A stretch of DNA of 29,586 nucleotides from Diplocarpon mali (taxonomy: Eukaryota; Ascomycota; Leotiomycetes; Helotiales; Drepanopezizaceae): positions 1-29,586 of the forward strand of contig JAENRP010000428.1 in the NCBI GenBank assembly GCA_024741835.1, read 5' to 3'. Below the pieces are notes generated by a model, which worked only from the letters and a program-made list of their open reading frames with translations, had not been told where the DNA came from and searched no databases. Within the stretch, counting starts at the first letter, position 1. The number at the start of each line of letters is the position of its first letter. The translations under genes and the position numbers were made by a program. Shown here piece by piece: positions 19,136 through 29,462 of this stretch.

Positions 19136-20583
19136 TATGCCTATGAATAGCATTCGATAAAATTCCATTGATTAGAGTCTCCTTTACAAACGAAAAGGCT
19201 GATCGATATTTTGAGTTTTACTTAACTAACGACGTATAATAAGCGTTATCTTAATAATAAAATAGTGGCTACTCCCCTTCTGGAGCGCTATGCAATAATC
19301 CAAGCTTACGTAAGATTCGTCATTGTAGCTGAATCATTAGGACTGATAGCTAAGATTACCAGCTTAATTGCTGAAAGTACTCTACTGCCTGAATCACCTA
19401 TTTTTAAAGGGACTGATATACAATACCTTAAACTCGAATTCAATAGTTTATCTCCTCCTCCTCCTCCTTCTCCACCTTCTCCTTTCGATAACTCTATATA
19501 CAAACATATAAACAAGATGTTGTTGTTATCTTCGGCTGCCCTTAGCCTCCCTGAGTCTCAAAAGCTTAAAGGCGTAGAGGACTACAGCTAGTGGAGGAAT
19601 AAGGTTTTGAACCTTGCAAAGTCAAACGCCTTGACTATGCATCTCTATACAAAAGCTAGAACATATGCTCCACCTAAGGTTGACTTATAGGACCGTTCTA
19701 TTACAAATAAGGAAAGGGATAATTGGGTTAGATAGGAAGCTGAGGAATCTTAGATGAAGCTTGCTATTATACTTAATTGCAAACTAGGCCTATTAGCTTA
19801 TATAGAAGGCGACAAATCTGCCTTGGATATATGGGAAGCTCTTTAAAAATAGTATAAAGGATCTGGAATAGTGCTTGAATATAACGCTATATAGACCTAC
19901 GTCACTATCAAATATGATAACTTCAATTCACTCAAAGCTTACGTTATTGCTTTTAGGCTTTCAATCACTAAATTGGAAGCTCTCGACTCTGCCCCTCCCT
20001 CTCACTAGCACCCTATTATATTTATTGCTAGCTGTTCTAATAGATGGCCTATTTGGGCAGATCGATAACGCTTTAACCTTCGCTTAGCTATAGCAGCTGG
20101 ACGAAAATCAGAGATCACGCTCGAAGCTCTTATTAAAGATATTACTAATGAAGCTCGAGCCTTATAGAGTTTAAAGATGAACAGAACCGTCTTATACAGT
20201 AACAAATCGGCTAGTAAGCCGCATTCCTCTGACTATAAGAAGTTAGAAAATAAGGGAGGTTTTAAAGACTTAAAGAAGAGCACCTTTAGGAATACTACCA
20301 ACTCCCTTAACTCCCCCTGTCCTTATTGCAAGCAACTAGAGCCATACTATAAGGCAGAAGATTACTTTGCAATTAACAAATCGAAAAGAGAGGCTTAGGA
20401 GAAGGATTTAGGGAAGAAGTACGTATTCCGTTACCTCAAAGGCAAGGACGACAAGTCCTTGTTATTATTATTATTATCACCAAAAGGCAAGAAGCCTTCT
20501 AGGAAGACTCAGAAGGAAGACGAAGAGTTAGATAATGATCTCTTTAGGCATACTATACTATTACTAACCCTAGGGCCAATTTT

Positions 20584-20661
20584 CACTCGCGAGCCGGGCC
20601 TAGGAGTCAATTCATCACTAAGGCCAATTTCCACTCGCGGGCCGGGCCTGGGACTCAGTTC
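20584..20661 (+). repeat. Two GC-rich near-palindromic copies in the gag-protease linker
   Basis: CACTCGCGAGCCGGGCCTAG (from 20584) and CACTCGCGGGCCGGGCCTGG (from 20632) lie 48 bp apart. They are GC islands in AT-rich sequence and are reverse-complement-like relatives of the copies near 22071, 22142 and 24032. See the separate finding on this module. Confidence 0.75.
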
Positions 20662-22056
20662 TTCTACCTCTTGCTTCTTATCAAAATTGAGGAATCGTTA
20701 GCTGTATAATATAGGTGCTAGTGAGCACGTCTCTAATAATCTCTCTAAGTTCACTTCTTATATTGCTTGAGATAATCTACCCTCTTTAAGTACAGTTAAT
20801 AGATCTATTCAACCTCTTAGCGTTGGCACTTGCAAAGTCAACGCACTCAAATCCAATAGAAAGGTGTGTGTTCTTAAGTTAATTAATACTCTCTATATAC
20901 CTCAATCTCCAGTCTGCCTATACTCAGGTGGCAAACTTAATAAAATCAAAGGCTTCTATCGAAATGGCAAGCTGTTCCTATCTAATGAGAAGGAAATTTG
21001 CACTATCGATAATAATATATATATTAATAAGGAATAGCCTTCTACTGACTCCTCTAGTTATATAAGTGGATATGCTCTCTTAGCTGCTATTGAGAATGGA
21101 CCTCTTAATATTGAGCTCTGGCACCGTCGATTAGGCTACGCTAGCCTATAAATGGTTAGAAAGACCCAATCTGCTATCACTAATATGTAGATCAAGGAAA
21201 CAAAATCAGGGAAGATACGAATTTGCGCCTCCTGCGAGAAAGGCAGACCTCTTTAATACGTTAATAAACGTTCAGCTCGCCCTCGACCTACGAAGGCACT
21301 TGACAAGCTATACGTCGACGTAGTTCATCTGAAGCCAACTGGCCTTAACGGTTATAAATACGCTTCCATCTTCACTTGCGCAGCTATAATAGCTAGGTGG
21401 GGATGGACTTATACAAATAAATCTAACGCCTTTAAAGCAAATAAGAAGATGATCAGCCTCTTACAAACTTAGTACAATCGCATAATCAAGCAGTAGAGAA
21501 CTGATAGAGGCAAGGAGTACTCTCCTATACAAATGCGAATACTTGCAGAAAACCTCGGTATAATTTTAGAGGAATCTACTCTATATATACTAGAATAAGA
21601 CGGTAGATCGGAACGATTAATTCGCACACTAATGGAAAAGTTGCGAATAGCTGTAATTGACTAAAATATCCCCTCCTTTCTCTGGCCTTACCTCCTCCTT
21701 TCGGTGATATATATCACTAATCTTACTGCCTTTGATATTATCGGCGGCAAGACTCTATATAAGGTCTTTTGGGATGATATCGAGCCTGATAAACCTTATA
21801 CTCCCTTAGTTAAGCATCTTCGAGTACTAGGCTGTCGCGTCTATATGCTAATCGAGAAAGAAAGGCGAACTCAGAGCAACAAACTCGCTCTAAGAGCAGA
21901 GGTAGGTACTCTTATCGGATTTGACGGTAGAAGTATCTATCAAATCTATATGCTATTGCGAATAGGTAATAAGATTATTCGATCATCTTACGTTCGATTT
22001 GATGAAGATGGCCTGATTATAGAGCTATACCTTGAGGAAAATTCCTCTTCTTAATT

Positions 22057-22169
22057 AAGGGGTAATTTGACTCCTGGTCTGGGACCGCGAGTCAATTCTT
22101 AAAATAACGATAATGCTGACTCTTACGATAACGATGATTTCACTCCTAGGCTGGGACCGCGAGTCGATT
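22057..22169 (+). repeat. Two copies of the CTGGGACCGCGAGTC module in the integrase-RT linker
   Basis: The first copy begins AAGGGGTAATTTGACTCC (22057) and runs to CGCGAGTC at 22093. The second lies at 22133-22169 and begins GATGATTTCACTCC. Both share CTGGGACCGCGAGTC. In frame they would encode TPGLGPRVNS-like strings. Confidence 0.8.
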
Positions 22170-23955
22170 TAGGAGAAGCTGAGCTTCTAACTCTAAGAAA
22201 GAGAGGAAGACCTCTTAGCTCTAAGAACAAGACTTACCCTTAGACTTTCGAGAAGAGAGCTACTTGCTTTATTGCTCTTGGATTCAACGCTAATAACTCT
22301 AATGATAAGGAAGCCTATTTAGGCGCCTTCCACATGGCCTTACTCGACTCTCCTTACCCAAATGACCTGAAAACAGTCGAATAAGCCCTTTCTCGCGCCG
22401 ATGCTGATAAATGGCGATCTGCGATCAACTCTAAGTATAATTCCCTCGCTTATAAGAATATATAGGTAGTAGTGAAACGCTTAGAACTCTCTAAAGACGA
22501 TAGAGTACTCGGATCGAGACTCGTCTTTAAAATAAAAAGAGACTAAAATAGGGAAATCTCCCAATGGAAGGTCAGATTCGTCGTGCAAGGTTATATGCAA
22601 TGACAAGGTCGAGATTACGATTAGACATTTGCTGGAGTTTGCAAATCTGCGGTTTGGAAGATCGCAATTGCGCTCGCAGCGCTGTATGACTTTGAGCTAG
22701 ATTAGTTCGACGTTGAGACAGCTTTCCTTAATTCAAAAGCTGACTCTAATATCTATATCAAGTTACCTCTTGGATACACTTAAGATAAGGTCGTTCTTTC
22801 ACCTTAAGACCACTGTCTTAAGCTTCTTAAGGCCTTATATGGCTTGAAGCAATCTCTACGACTATGGTAAGAAAAGCTACGGTCCGAGCTACAAAAGCTC
22901 GATTTTCAACCTCTTGATACTGACAATTGCGTATATATCAACCGCGCCTCTCGGATTCTCATCGTCACCTACATTAACGACTTCCTTGTGGTAGCAAAGA
23001 AGGGTGATATATATGATAAGTTCAAGAGAGATCTTCGCAACCTCTTTGAGATTATAGGTGGCGAACCGGCTAACTACTTCTTAGGAGTACGTATAGTTAG
23101 AGATCGATAAAATAGGACGATCTCACTTTATTAAGACGCCTACGTTGATAAAGTTCTTAAACGTTTTTATATAACTAATTGCAAGAGCGTACTAACGCCT
23201 TTTGCTAGTGGCTATAAAGTTCATATGGTCAAATTTGAAGGCCAAGCCACTCTATAGGAAGTGAAGCTGTACTAGGAGATCTATGGTTCTCTATAGTACC
23301 TTGCGCATTATACGCATTAGGATATACTATACTACTGCTCCATTTTTAGCAAATTCCTCACCAACCCTTCGCCATAATATATGGCAGCTTTAAAACGAGT
23401 TTTATAGTACTTGCAGGGAATGCGATTCTATTGTACTACCTTCGGAAGCAAAACAACTGACCTAGAGCTTTAGAAATTGCATAGCTACTGCGATTCTGAC
23501 TAGGCAGGTGATAGAGGAAGTAGAGCCTCCTATTCTAGGGCCGTCTTCTTCCTTAATAATGGCGTGATTACCGCCTCCTCCAAGCGATAGACTATTATCG
23601 CTCTCTTATCTATAGAGGCAGAGTACGTCGCCATATGCAAATTCGCATAAGAGGCCTTTTAGATACGCCAAGTACTTAAGGAAATAGGCTATGCCGGCGA
23701 CGATACTACTAAAGTCGAGATGATCTGCGATAACTAGGGAGCCCTTCATCTTATTGAAAATCCCGAATATTATTAGAGAATAAAGCATATCGATATTAAG
23801 TTCTATTATATTTGGCAAGAGCTTCGGAAAGGACATTTGGATCTCTAGTATACGAATACCAAAGACAACGCCGCTAATGGACTTACCAAGAGCTTAAATA
23901 GCTCCAACTACGCCGCCTTTATCAAATTGTTAAATATGAAGGTTCTGCACCTCGA

Positions 23956-24085
23956 TTAAGGGGTGATTTTTTTTTATACCTCTACTATAGGGTGATTTTT
24001 TTTTGCACTTCTATTAAGGGGTGATTTTTTTACTCCTGGGCCGGGCCCGCGAGTTGTTTTTGACTTACTAAGGGGTGGATTTCCT
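23956..24085 (+). repeat. Repeated AAGGGGTGATTTT units after the copia stop
   Basis: AAGGGGTGATTTT or close variants occur near 23958, 23987 (ATAGGGTGATTTT), 24016 and 24070 (AAGGGGTGGATTT). The third is followed by ACTCCTGGGCCGGGCCCGCG. The motif resembles the true polypurine tract AAAGGGGTG at the 3' LTR border. Confidence 0.85.
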
Positions 24086-24222
24086 ACTCTAGAGTAGAAC
24101 GCGCTAGCGAACTCTACTCTATTTCCTATATCTGTAGGTTGATTTTTCATGCGAAACTATAGATTATAACAAAAGTTATAATATCATATATGTTGCTAGC
24201 GAGTACCTTTAAAGGTCTCCCT

Positions 24223-24231
24223 AAAGGGGTG
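24223..24231 (+). other. Copia polypurine tract
   Basis: AAAGGGGTG directly abuts the first base of the 3' LTR, the position where second-strand synthesis is primed. Confidence 0.8.
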
Positions 24232-24469
24232 TATTGCAGGAATGCCCGTTATATATTTATCATATAATCTATTATATAATACATCATATATATAATGTGT
24301 CATATGACTTGCCATATGACTTAGTAGCAGCCCTTATTAAATAGCTCATAGTTAGAGAGCTCTTATGAATTAAGATAAGACACCTAATATCATCGTTTGC
24401 ACCTCATACTTCTTCGTGCCCTCTTCTAATTTACTATCAAGTTCACTATCAGAGAACCTCATTGCTACA
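24232..24469 (+). repeat. Copia 3' LTR (238 bp)
   Basis: It starts TATTGCAGG, the RIP-changed form of TGTTGCAGG, and ends GCTACA followed by the CTTTA duplication. It has the same length as the 5' LTR without gaps. It is more heavily C-to-T and G-to-A mutated in its first third than the 5' copy. Confidence 0.96.
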
Positions 24470-24474
24470 CTTTA
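24470..24474. other. Target-site duplication CTTTA (right copy, copia element)
   Basis: It matches 18879-18883 exactly and lies inside the gypsy reverse-transcriptase region. Confidence 0.95.
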
Positions 24475-27400
24475 TATAATAACCTAGCATTTGCTTAATT
24501 ATATTGCAGTAATTAAATGTAATTTAAGGCTTATCCTATGGCTAAGGGTTCTCTACTTTATTAACGATAACGGCTTGCGTATTCCAGTTGGAGAGCTATC
24601 TATTTGCTACTATTATACGCTTATAGAACCCGCAGCTCAATCCCTTATTAATATATTATTAGAGCTAGTACTCCTTTGCAGCCGGCTAGCGCTTTTGCTT
24701 AGCTACTGAGTATGGCTTAATTCCCTCCTTTAGACGAACTCTATAAGTATATAGATCAGTCGGTAGTAGGTTCTAAAGTTCTTTTGCATCTAAGTCCTAA
24801 TATATATATAATAGTCTTTTTAGCTATCTTTGCTAATCGTTAGTTAATTTGCTAATTTTAATTCCTAACGTTTAAAACCATTTATTAATAATCGTATCAG
24901 ACTTATCTAATAGCATTTATTAGCATAAGCGCCGATAGGTTAGGTATAGTATTACTACTTAGATTAGACTTAATTCAATCTTATTATCTAACTCCCTTTA
25001 ATATAATAACTCCCTTAGGTTGGCAATTATACTTAAATTTAAATTCAATCCTATTAGTCTGGCACTTAGGCTAAGTAAGCTGCAAATCTATAGCTTAAGT
25101 ATTCCTTTGCGATTCTTTTTAATCAGCCTTAAGGCAATAGATTCTTTATAATCATAGGTCATCTTAATAGGCGCTTATAAGGCGTCGAATATAGGCCCTA
25201 TAGATTCTATGCCTAATATATATATCAGTTTAGTAAGCCTAATTGATTATATGCTATTAATGCTTTTAGCAACGATCTTAAGTCGGCTAAGGCAACTTAG
25301 TTTCCTAAGTCGGTAGAAGAATCAGTCTTATCACTTTCGCTCTTATTAAAGCTGCTTTCTAGCTTATTTTAAATACTTGGTTTTCTAGTCGATTTCCTTA
25401 GACTTACTAGACCTAGGTCTAGTATACTAATCGGATATAGGAATAGCTTATAGTATTTAAATAGAATAAATTTAAGGCCTTTAATTACCACCTTCTTTTC
25501 TCTGCTTGCTAAATCGCCTATTATTATTCGGGAATTGCGAATATTAATAGTACTATTAACCTTCTAAAGCTATAGTAGACTAAGTAGCAAGTGTAGATTA
25601 ATGCTGAAGGGTCGTATAAATGCCTTATCCTTTTACTATACTTTATATATACCGACCTCAAACTCTACTTAATGTATAAGTTCTGTCTTGCCCCTATCTA
25701 TAGTATTTATAGTAAGGCTACTAAAGCCTCTCTGCGATAGTAGAATAGGTTTGAGTTTTAGCTTTCTTACTAAGGTATAAGATATAACGTTTATATCAGA
25801 GCCTTAATTAACTTATATAAGATAAGTTAGTAGAGCTACCTTTATTAAGCTGCTACTCTTATCTAGCATCTTAATAAAATAATCAATTTAGAAAGCCTTC
25901 TTTTTAAATAATAATAAGGGAATAGTAGCAATTAGTTTCAAGGTATTTCGAACGTTATTAGAGACTTTTGCTTTAGCTATAAAGCGAACCGACTTTCCTT
26001 CCTTTTTCGATGATTTATAATTCTTATAAGTTGACAAACGTTAGAACTCTTTGCTACCTTTAAGCGACACTTGGAAAAACTCGGTTAAGCTTAATAGCAC
26101 CTTAATCCGATCTACTAGCTCTTAATAATTCATTAGGCCTATTCCTTTATATGCGATAATCTCTTTAAGGTAGTAGATAGCGCGTTTCCCTTTCTTATAA
26201 GCTACCTTTTCTATATCAGTTATTATATTATTATTAATAGGCTTGCTCACTTTCTTATTAGTAGGCTTATTAGATACTCTTCCAGCTGGCTTAATCGTTA
26301 GCGTTAGTATTAGTTTATTATCGCTAGAATTTATTAACTTCTCGATTAATATATATAATCGTTTCTTTAAACGACCGGCTATTTTCGAATCTAATAATAA
26401 TATGCTTAAGGAGTAGTTGTTAGATACTAATACCTTAATATAATTATTAAATAACACTTAGTTACTTAGAGTCTTATACTACTAGTTCGATAAGGACGAC
26501 TTTTTATAACCCTCCTTAGCTTTCGCAAATAGGCTCTTATTATACCTGCTCGACTTAGTAATATTAGTAAGATAAGATCTAACATTACCTCCTTAAATGG
26601 CTTATCATAGGTATACCTTCTCTTAAGCAGCGAGTTTATTGCTAGTATACTCAGTTGCTTTATAACCAAAGTCACTATATTGTATATATAGGATACCGTC
26701 CTTCTTAGAATCGTATATCTTAAATCTATTAATAATAGGGTAAAGCGATTATAATCGAGAGAGGATAGTATAAGCTTTTGTATTCTAATAAGCTCGCTAA
26801 TTAGGATTAGTATTCGCTTACTAGATGTTCTATATATTATTAATCTCTTATAAAGCATTGCGACTGTTCTAGTTACTGTTTCGATTAGTTGTTATAGAAT
26901 GTAAAGGGAGGTTTTTATATAACTCAATCGGAGGGGTCGATCTTAATGCATATAGTAATGACTTTTGGTTTACTAGGACCATAGGCTTCTTAGCATTTAG
27001 TAGTAATAAGATAGTAGAAGCAAATATGCCGTACTACTTATAGCATAGCTATTATAGCTATTCGGTCTCGAACTTCTCTTAGCGATACTATTCCATTTTA
27101 CAAGTTATATTTAATATATTCTAAGCATCCTTAACGACGTCTAGGGCTTTTTATAAGGCGCTAAACGATAATACTGACTTAGAGAGAGCAGCTACTTATA
27201 ACTTATTATTATAAATGCCTTTGATAAAAGCTATAATAATACTATCTAAGACGACCTACTTAATTGAATTAAGTGCTAGATTAGTTGTCAATCTGCTAGT
27301 ATCCTTACCGTATATATAATAAAGCAAGTAGGTAGTCCTTTAGTAGTATGCAGCAAGTGACTCGTTAGGATTTTAAGCAAGGTTCTTAATATCGTATTAG

Positions 27401-28529
27401 ATATTATTCTTAGTATAATTAGCCACTTTAATAGGATACTCAGCCTTTAGCGCTTACTTAAAGTTAGTAATATAGTTAATAGTAGCGTTCTCTTTTTTAT
27501 TAATAATAGCTTAGAATTTAGCGCTAGAATCTAACTATTCTACTGCTTAACCTTTGAATAAGATATCGATAGCTTTGAAGAACATTTTAGGATCTAGCGT
27601 TGTATACCTTATACTCTTAAAGTCATATTGCAAATAGTTAAGCTACTTAAAGGCATTGCCTTCAGCTTTAGTAAACCTTTTAAATAGTTTATACTTAAGA
27701 AGGATAGTACCTATTAATAGAATAGGAGGCTTATTAGGAGCTATAATATCGAACTTAAGCTATCTTAAATGAGCCGACGTTAATACTATAAATGCGTCTT
27801 TGATTAAAAGTGCTCTCTAAAGCTCTAAACTTAATAATTCGCTAGTATTAATTAGTAATATAAGTGAACTGGTCGATAATAGCGACCGTTAATCTGCTAG
27901 TTAATCTAGTAAAGTGCTAGACAACGCTAGTATATATAGTATATAGGTATAAGGTTCCAGAATAGGTAGTACCTTACAATCGTTCTTAAAGACCTTAGCT
28001 AGCAATGTAGATATATCTAAGCCTATTTATAAAGTATTACTTAAAAGTGGGTTCTATTAAAGGGCCAGCTTATCTATTAAGGATAGTAGTATAATCCGAG
28101 GTAGGCATAGACTAGTATTGTCTCGCCTATTTTAAGAGTGACGTTATATAAAGACGCATTTCGCTACTTCCTTATATAATGCGAGAAATGAAATTATTAG
28201 AGAAGGGAGCCTTATATAATAGCAATATATCAAATGAAGGGTTTGTACCCGCGTACTAAAGGTTCAGGTTCTTTTAGTAGCTAACGCAGGTTCGCTTTTA
28301 GGAATAGAAGCAGTAGTCCTATTAGTATAGTATATAGCTAAGATAGTAGTCTAATAGTACAGCGTAGTAGCCGTTGAACTAGTAGCTAGCAGGTAAAGAC
28401 TTCTCTCTTTGCTAAATCTAATAATAAATAACGATAGCATTAGGTTAGAGGAACTAGAATAAGGGTGCGAATAGCCTTAATAGAAATATATAAATAAACT
28501 AAAGCCGAGAGTTCCGCCGCTGCTCTACT
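24475..28529 (-). pseudogene. Gypsy gag, protease and start of reverse transcriptase (dead)
   Basis: From high to low coordinates on the minus strand: diffuse gag-like sequence without a readable start; broken frames near 26858-26122, Lys/Ile/Leu-rich, where no zinc knuckle can be recognised; a retropepsin motif VN*GSDINVISYTLV near 25818-25760; then RT N-terminal sequence near 24600-24475 (NWNTQAVIVNKVENP and FNYCNIIKQMLGYYIK) that continues in frame beyond the copia insertion. The DNA is extremely AT-rich, with TA dinucleotides everywhere. No intact gene exists in these 4 kb. Confidence 0.8.
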
Positions 28530-28664
28530 AAATAACTAGTATAACTAGGAGTTATATTAGACTTAAAGGAGTAACCTCTAAGGGAAGATATTTATAGTAC
28601 ATCTAGGTGCCTGAGGCACCTTAAGTGCTGACTAATACCACCCTTTCCATTTAGGAAGGTGTTT
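28530..28664 (-). repeat. Gypsy 5' LTR (right terminal direct repeat, 135 bp)
   Basis: The partner of 15592-15726. On the element's strand it is AAACACC...AGTTATTT, followed by AGTAGAGCAGCGG. No canonical TGG primer site is present; TAGTAGAGC, overlapping the LTR's last base, could be a G-to-A-damaged TGGTAGAGC. This copy shows more G-to-A changes on the plus strand than the left copy. Confidence 0.88.
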
Positions 28665-28669
28665 GGAGC
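28665..28669. other. Target-site duplication GGAGC (right copy, gypsy element)
   Basis: It matches 15587-15591 exactly. GC-rich host DNA resumes here within a few bases. Confidence 0.88.
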
Positions 28670-28793
28670 CACGCCCCCGCACCAGCCCCGGGGACCGCGG
28701 CAGCCAGTCGCTGCCGCAAGATCGGCGGGCGCTCTGCTCCGTCTCGCGCTCCGTCTGGCGCGGCGACGCCCAGGCTCGGGAGCCGGTGGCCAT
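28665..28793 (-). pseudogene. 5' part of the possible host gene split by the gypsy insertion
   Basis: From ATG 28793-28791 (context tccATGgcc), 43 codons run to the insertion point and join in frame to 15586-15401 when the element is removed. The frame is also open upstream of this ATG for about 45 bp until a stop, so the start is a guess. The plus strand is open here too, including a frame through ATG 28792 on that strand, so the coding strand is not certain. Confidence 0.3.
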
Positions 28794-29015
28794 GGACGAC
28801 GCCTCCGCATCCCCCCAGAGGCGGCGGGCATCCACGGCCCCTCATGCTTGGAAGCAACCACTCCCGAGCCTAGCAGGCGGGGAGGGGCGAGGTCTAGATT
28901 CCTCTGCTCGGGACGAGAGGCGTGCCCGCGGGGAGTCTATCGTGCAGCTCGGGATATTCTGGCTCCTCCTCCTTTGTCTTGCCGTTCCCGGGACGCGGCG
29001 TGGGACTGTGGGCAA

Positions 29016-29040
29016 CCGAGCCGAGCCGAGCCGAGCCGAG
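29016..29040 (+). repeat. Pentanucleotide array, five CCGAG units
   Basis: Five perfect CCGAG units, followed by an imperfect unit and then the undetermined base at 29049. The assembly may be unreliable here. Confidence 0.95.
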
Positions 29041-29081
29041 GCGGGTCCNGGCGCGGTGGCTGTGCTGGTGTTCCGGCTTGT

Positions 29082-29218
29082 GTTTGGAGGTGATCTAGAT
29101 CTGGGTCTGGGTCGATGGGAGTGGGTGTTTGGAGGTGATTTGGATGGGGGGTTGTGGTGATGGATCTGGGTCTGGGTCGATGGGAGTGGGTGTTTGGAGG
29201 TGATCTGGATCTGTGTTT
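29082..29218 (+). repeat. Tandem minisatellite with GTTTGGAGGTGAT and GATCTGGGTCTGGGTCGATG blocks
   Basis: GTTTGGAGGTGAT starts at 29082, 29127 and 29192. The block from CTGGGTCTGGGTCGATG through GGGAGTGGGTG recurs almost unchanged between them. Spacing is irregular (45 and 65 bp). Confidence 0.85.
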
Positions 29219-29385
29219 GTCCGGGTCCCTGGTCCGGGGTGTAGCTGTACGTATCAGTGTCTGTAGTCGTACATGCTCGATGGAATGTTTATGTTTAGAC
29301 GTATATGTGTATCTTTCTGTAGATGTCTGAATCTGGACTTGGGTTTATATTTACATTTTCATGTATTTGTACTTGTATTTATCTG

Positions 29386-29462
29386 TCCCTGTACCTGTAC
29401 CTGTTCCTTTTTCTGTACCTGTACCTTTTCTGTACCTTTTCTGTACCTTTTCTGTACCTGTA
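29386..29462 (+). repeat. Short tandem repeat of CTGTACC / CTGTACCTTTT units
   Basis: CTGTACC repeats with spacers TTTT or none, including three successive CTGTACCTTTT 11-mers near 29424-29456. It is preceded by a looser TGTAC/TGTATTT-rich stretch. Confidence 0.85.

Larger units (their letters stand above)
19265..23959 (+). pseudogene. Copia gag-pol, dead
   Basis: The remnant polyprotein runs from an ATPLLERYAII gag start to a stop at 23957-23959. Visible pieces: a degraded zinc knuckle near 20318 (CPYCKQ, then His/Cys positions now Tyr); a protease motif LYNIGASEHVS near 20702 (expected Asp is Asn); integrase zinc-binding ELWHRRLGYASL near 21113 and core LYVDVVHLKP and TDRGKEYSP; RT motifs FDVETAFLNSKADSNIYIKL, KALYGLKQSLRLW and TYINDFLVVAK near 22970 (YVDD with Asn in place of the first Asp); RNase H HSYCDSD*AGD near 23477 and IEAEYVAI. 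Stops are mostly at Trp or Gln positions. No functional product is expected. Confidence 0.93.
18884..24469 (+). mobile_element. Ty1/copia-type LTR retrotransposon, RIP-degraded, nested in the gypsy element
   Basis: 5586 bp with 238-bp LTRs, a 5-bp duplication, a half-tRNA primer site and a polypurine tract. The domain order on the plus strand is gag, protease, integrase, reverse transcriptase, RNase H. Integrase before RT is diagnostic of Ty1/copia. It lies opposite to its gypsy host. It is less AT-rich than the surrounding gypsy DNA, consistent with a later insertion or fewer mutation cycles, but all frames are broken. Confidence 0.96.
15592..28664 (-). mobile_element. Ty3/gypsy-type LTR retrotransposon, RIP-degraded, carrying a nested copia element
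   Basis: The element is bounded by 135-bp terminal direct repeats and a GGAGC duplication. Its coding direction is minus, so the right repeat (28530-28664) is the 5' LTR. In order on the minus strand: gag-like sequence; retropepsin remnant (VN*GSDINVIS, near 25760-25818); reverse transcriptase split by the copia insertion; RNase H (YSNASKYRAGYY, near 18081-18121); integrase (LLIIDYFSYYI*AKAFN, near 16918-16967). The order RT-RNaseH-integrase is diagnostic of Ty3/gypsy. Without the 5586-bp copia element and one duplication copy it would be about 7.48 kb, a normal length. Stops fill every frame. No chromodomain was recognised. Confidence 0.92.

Noticed and set aside
24491..24709. 72-codon and similar frames inside the AT-rich block (also near 21704, 23606, 26122 and 26466)
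   Set aside because: Fragments of dead retrotransposon polyproteins or chance frames between RIP stops, not independent genes.
28663..29160. 165-codon plus-strand frame with a hydrophobic segment
   Set aside because: Its first codon lies in the gypsy terminal repeat, it crosses the undetermined base, and its end is minisatellite.
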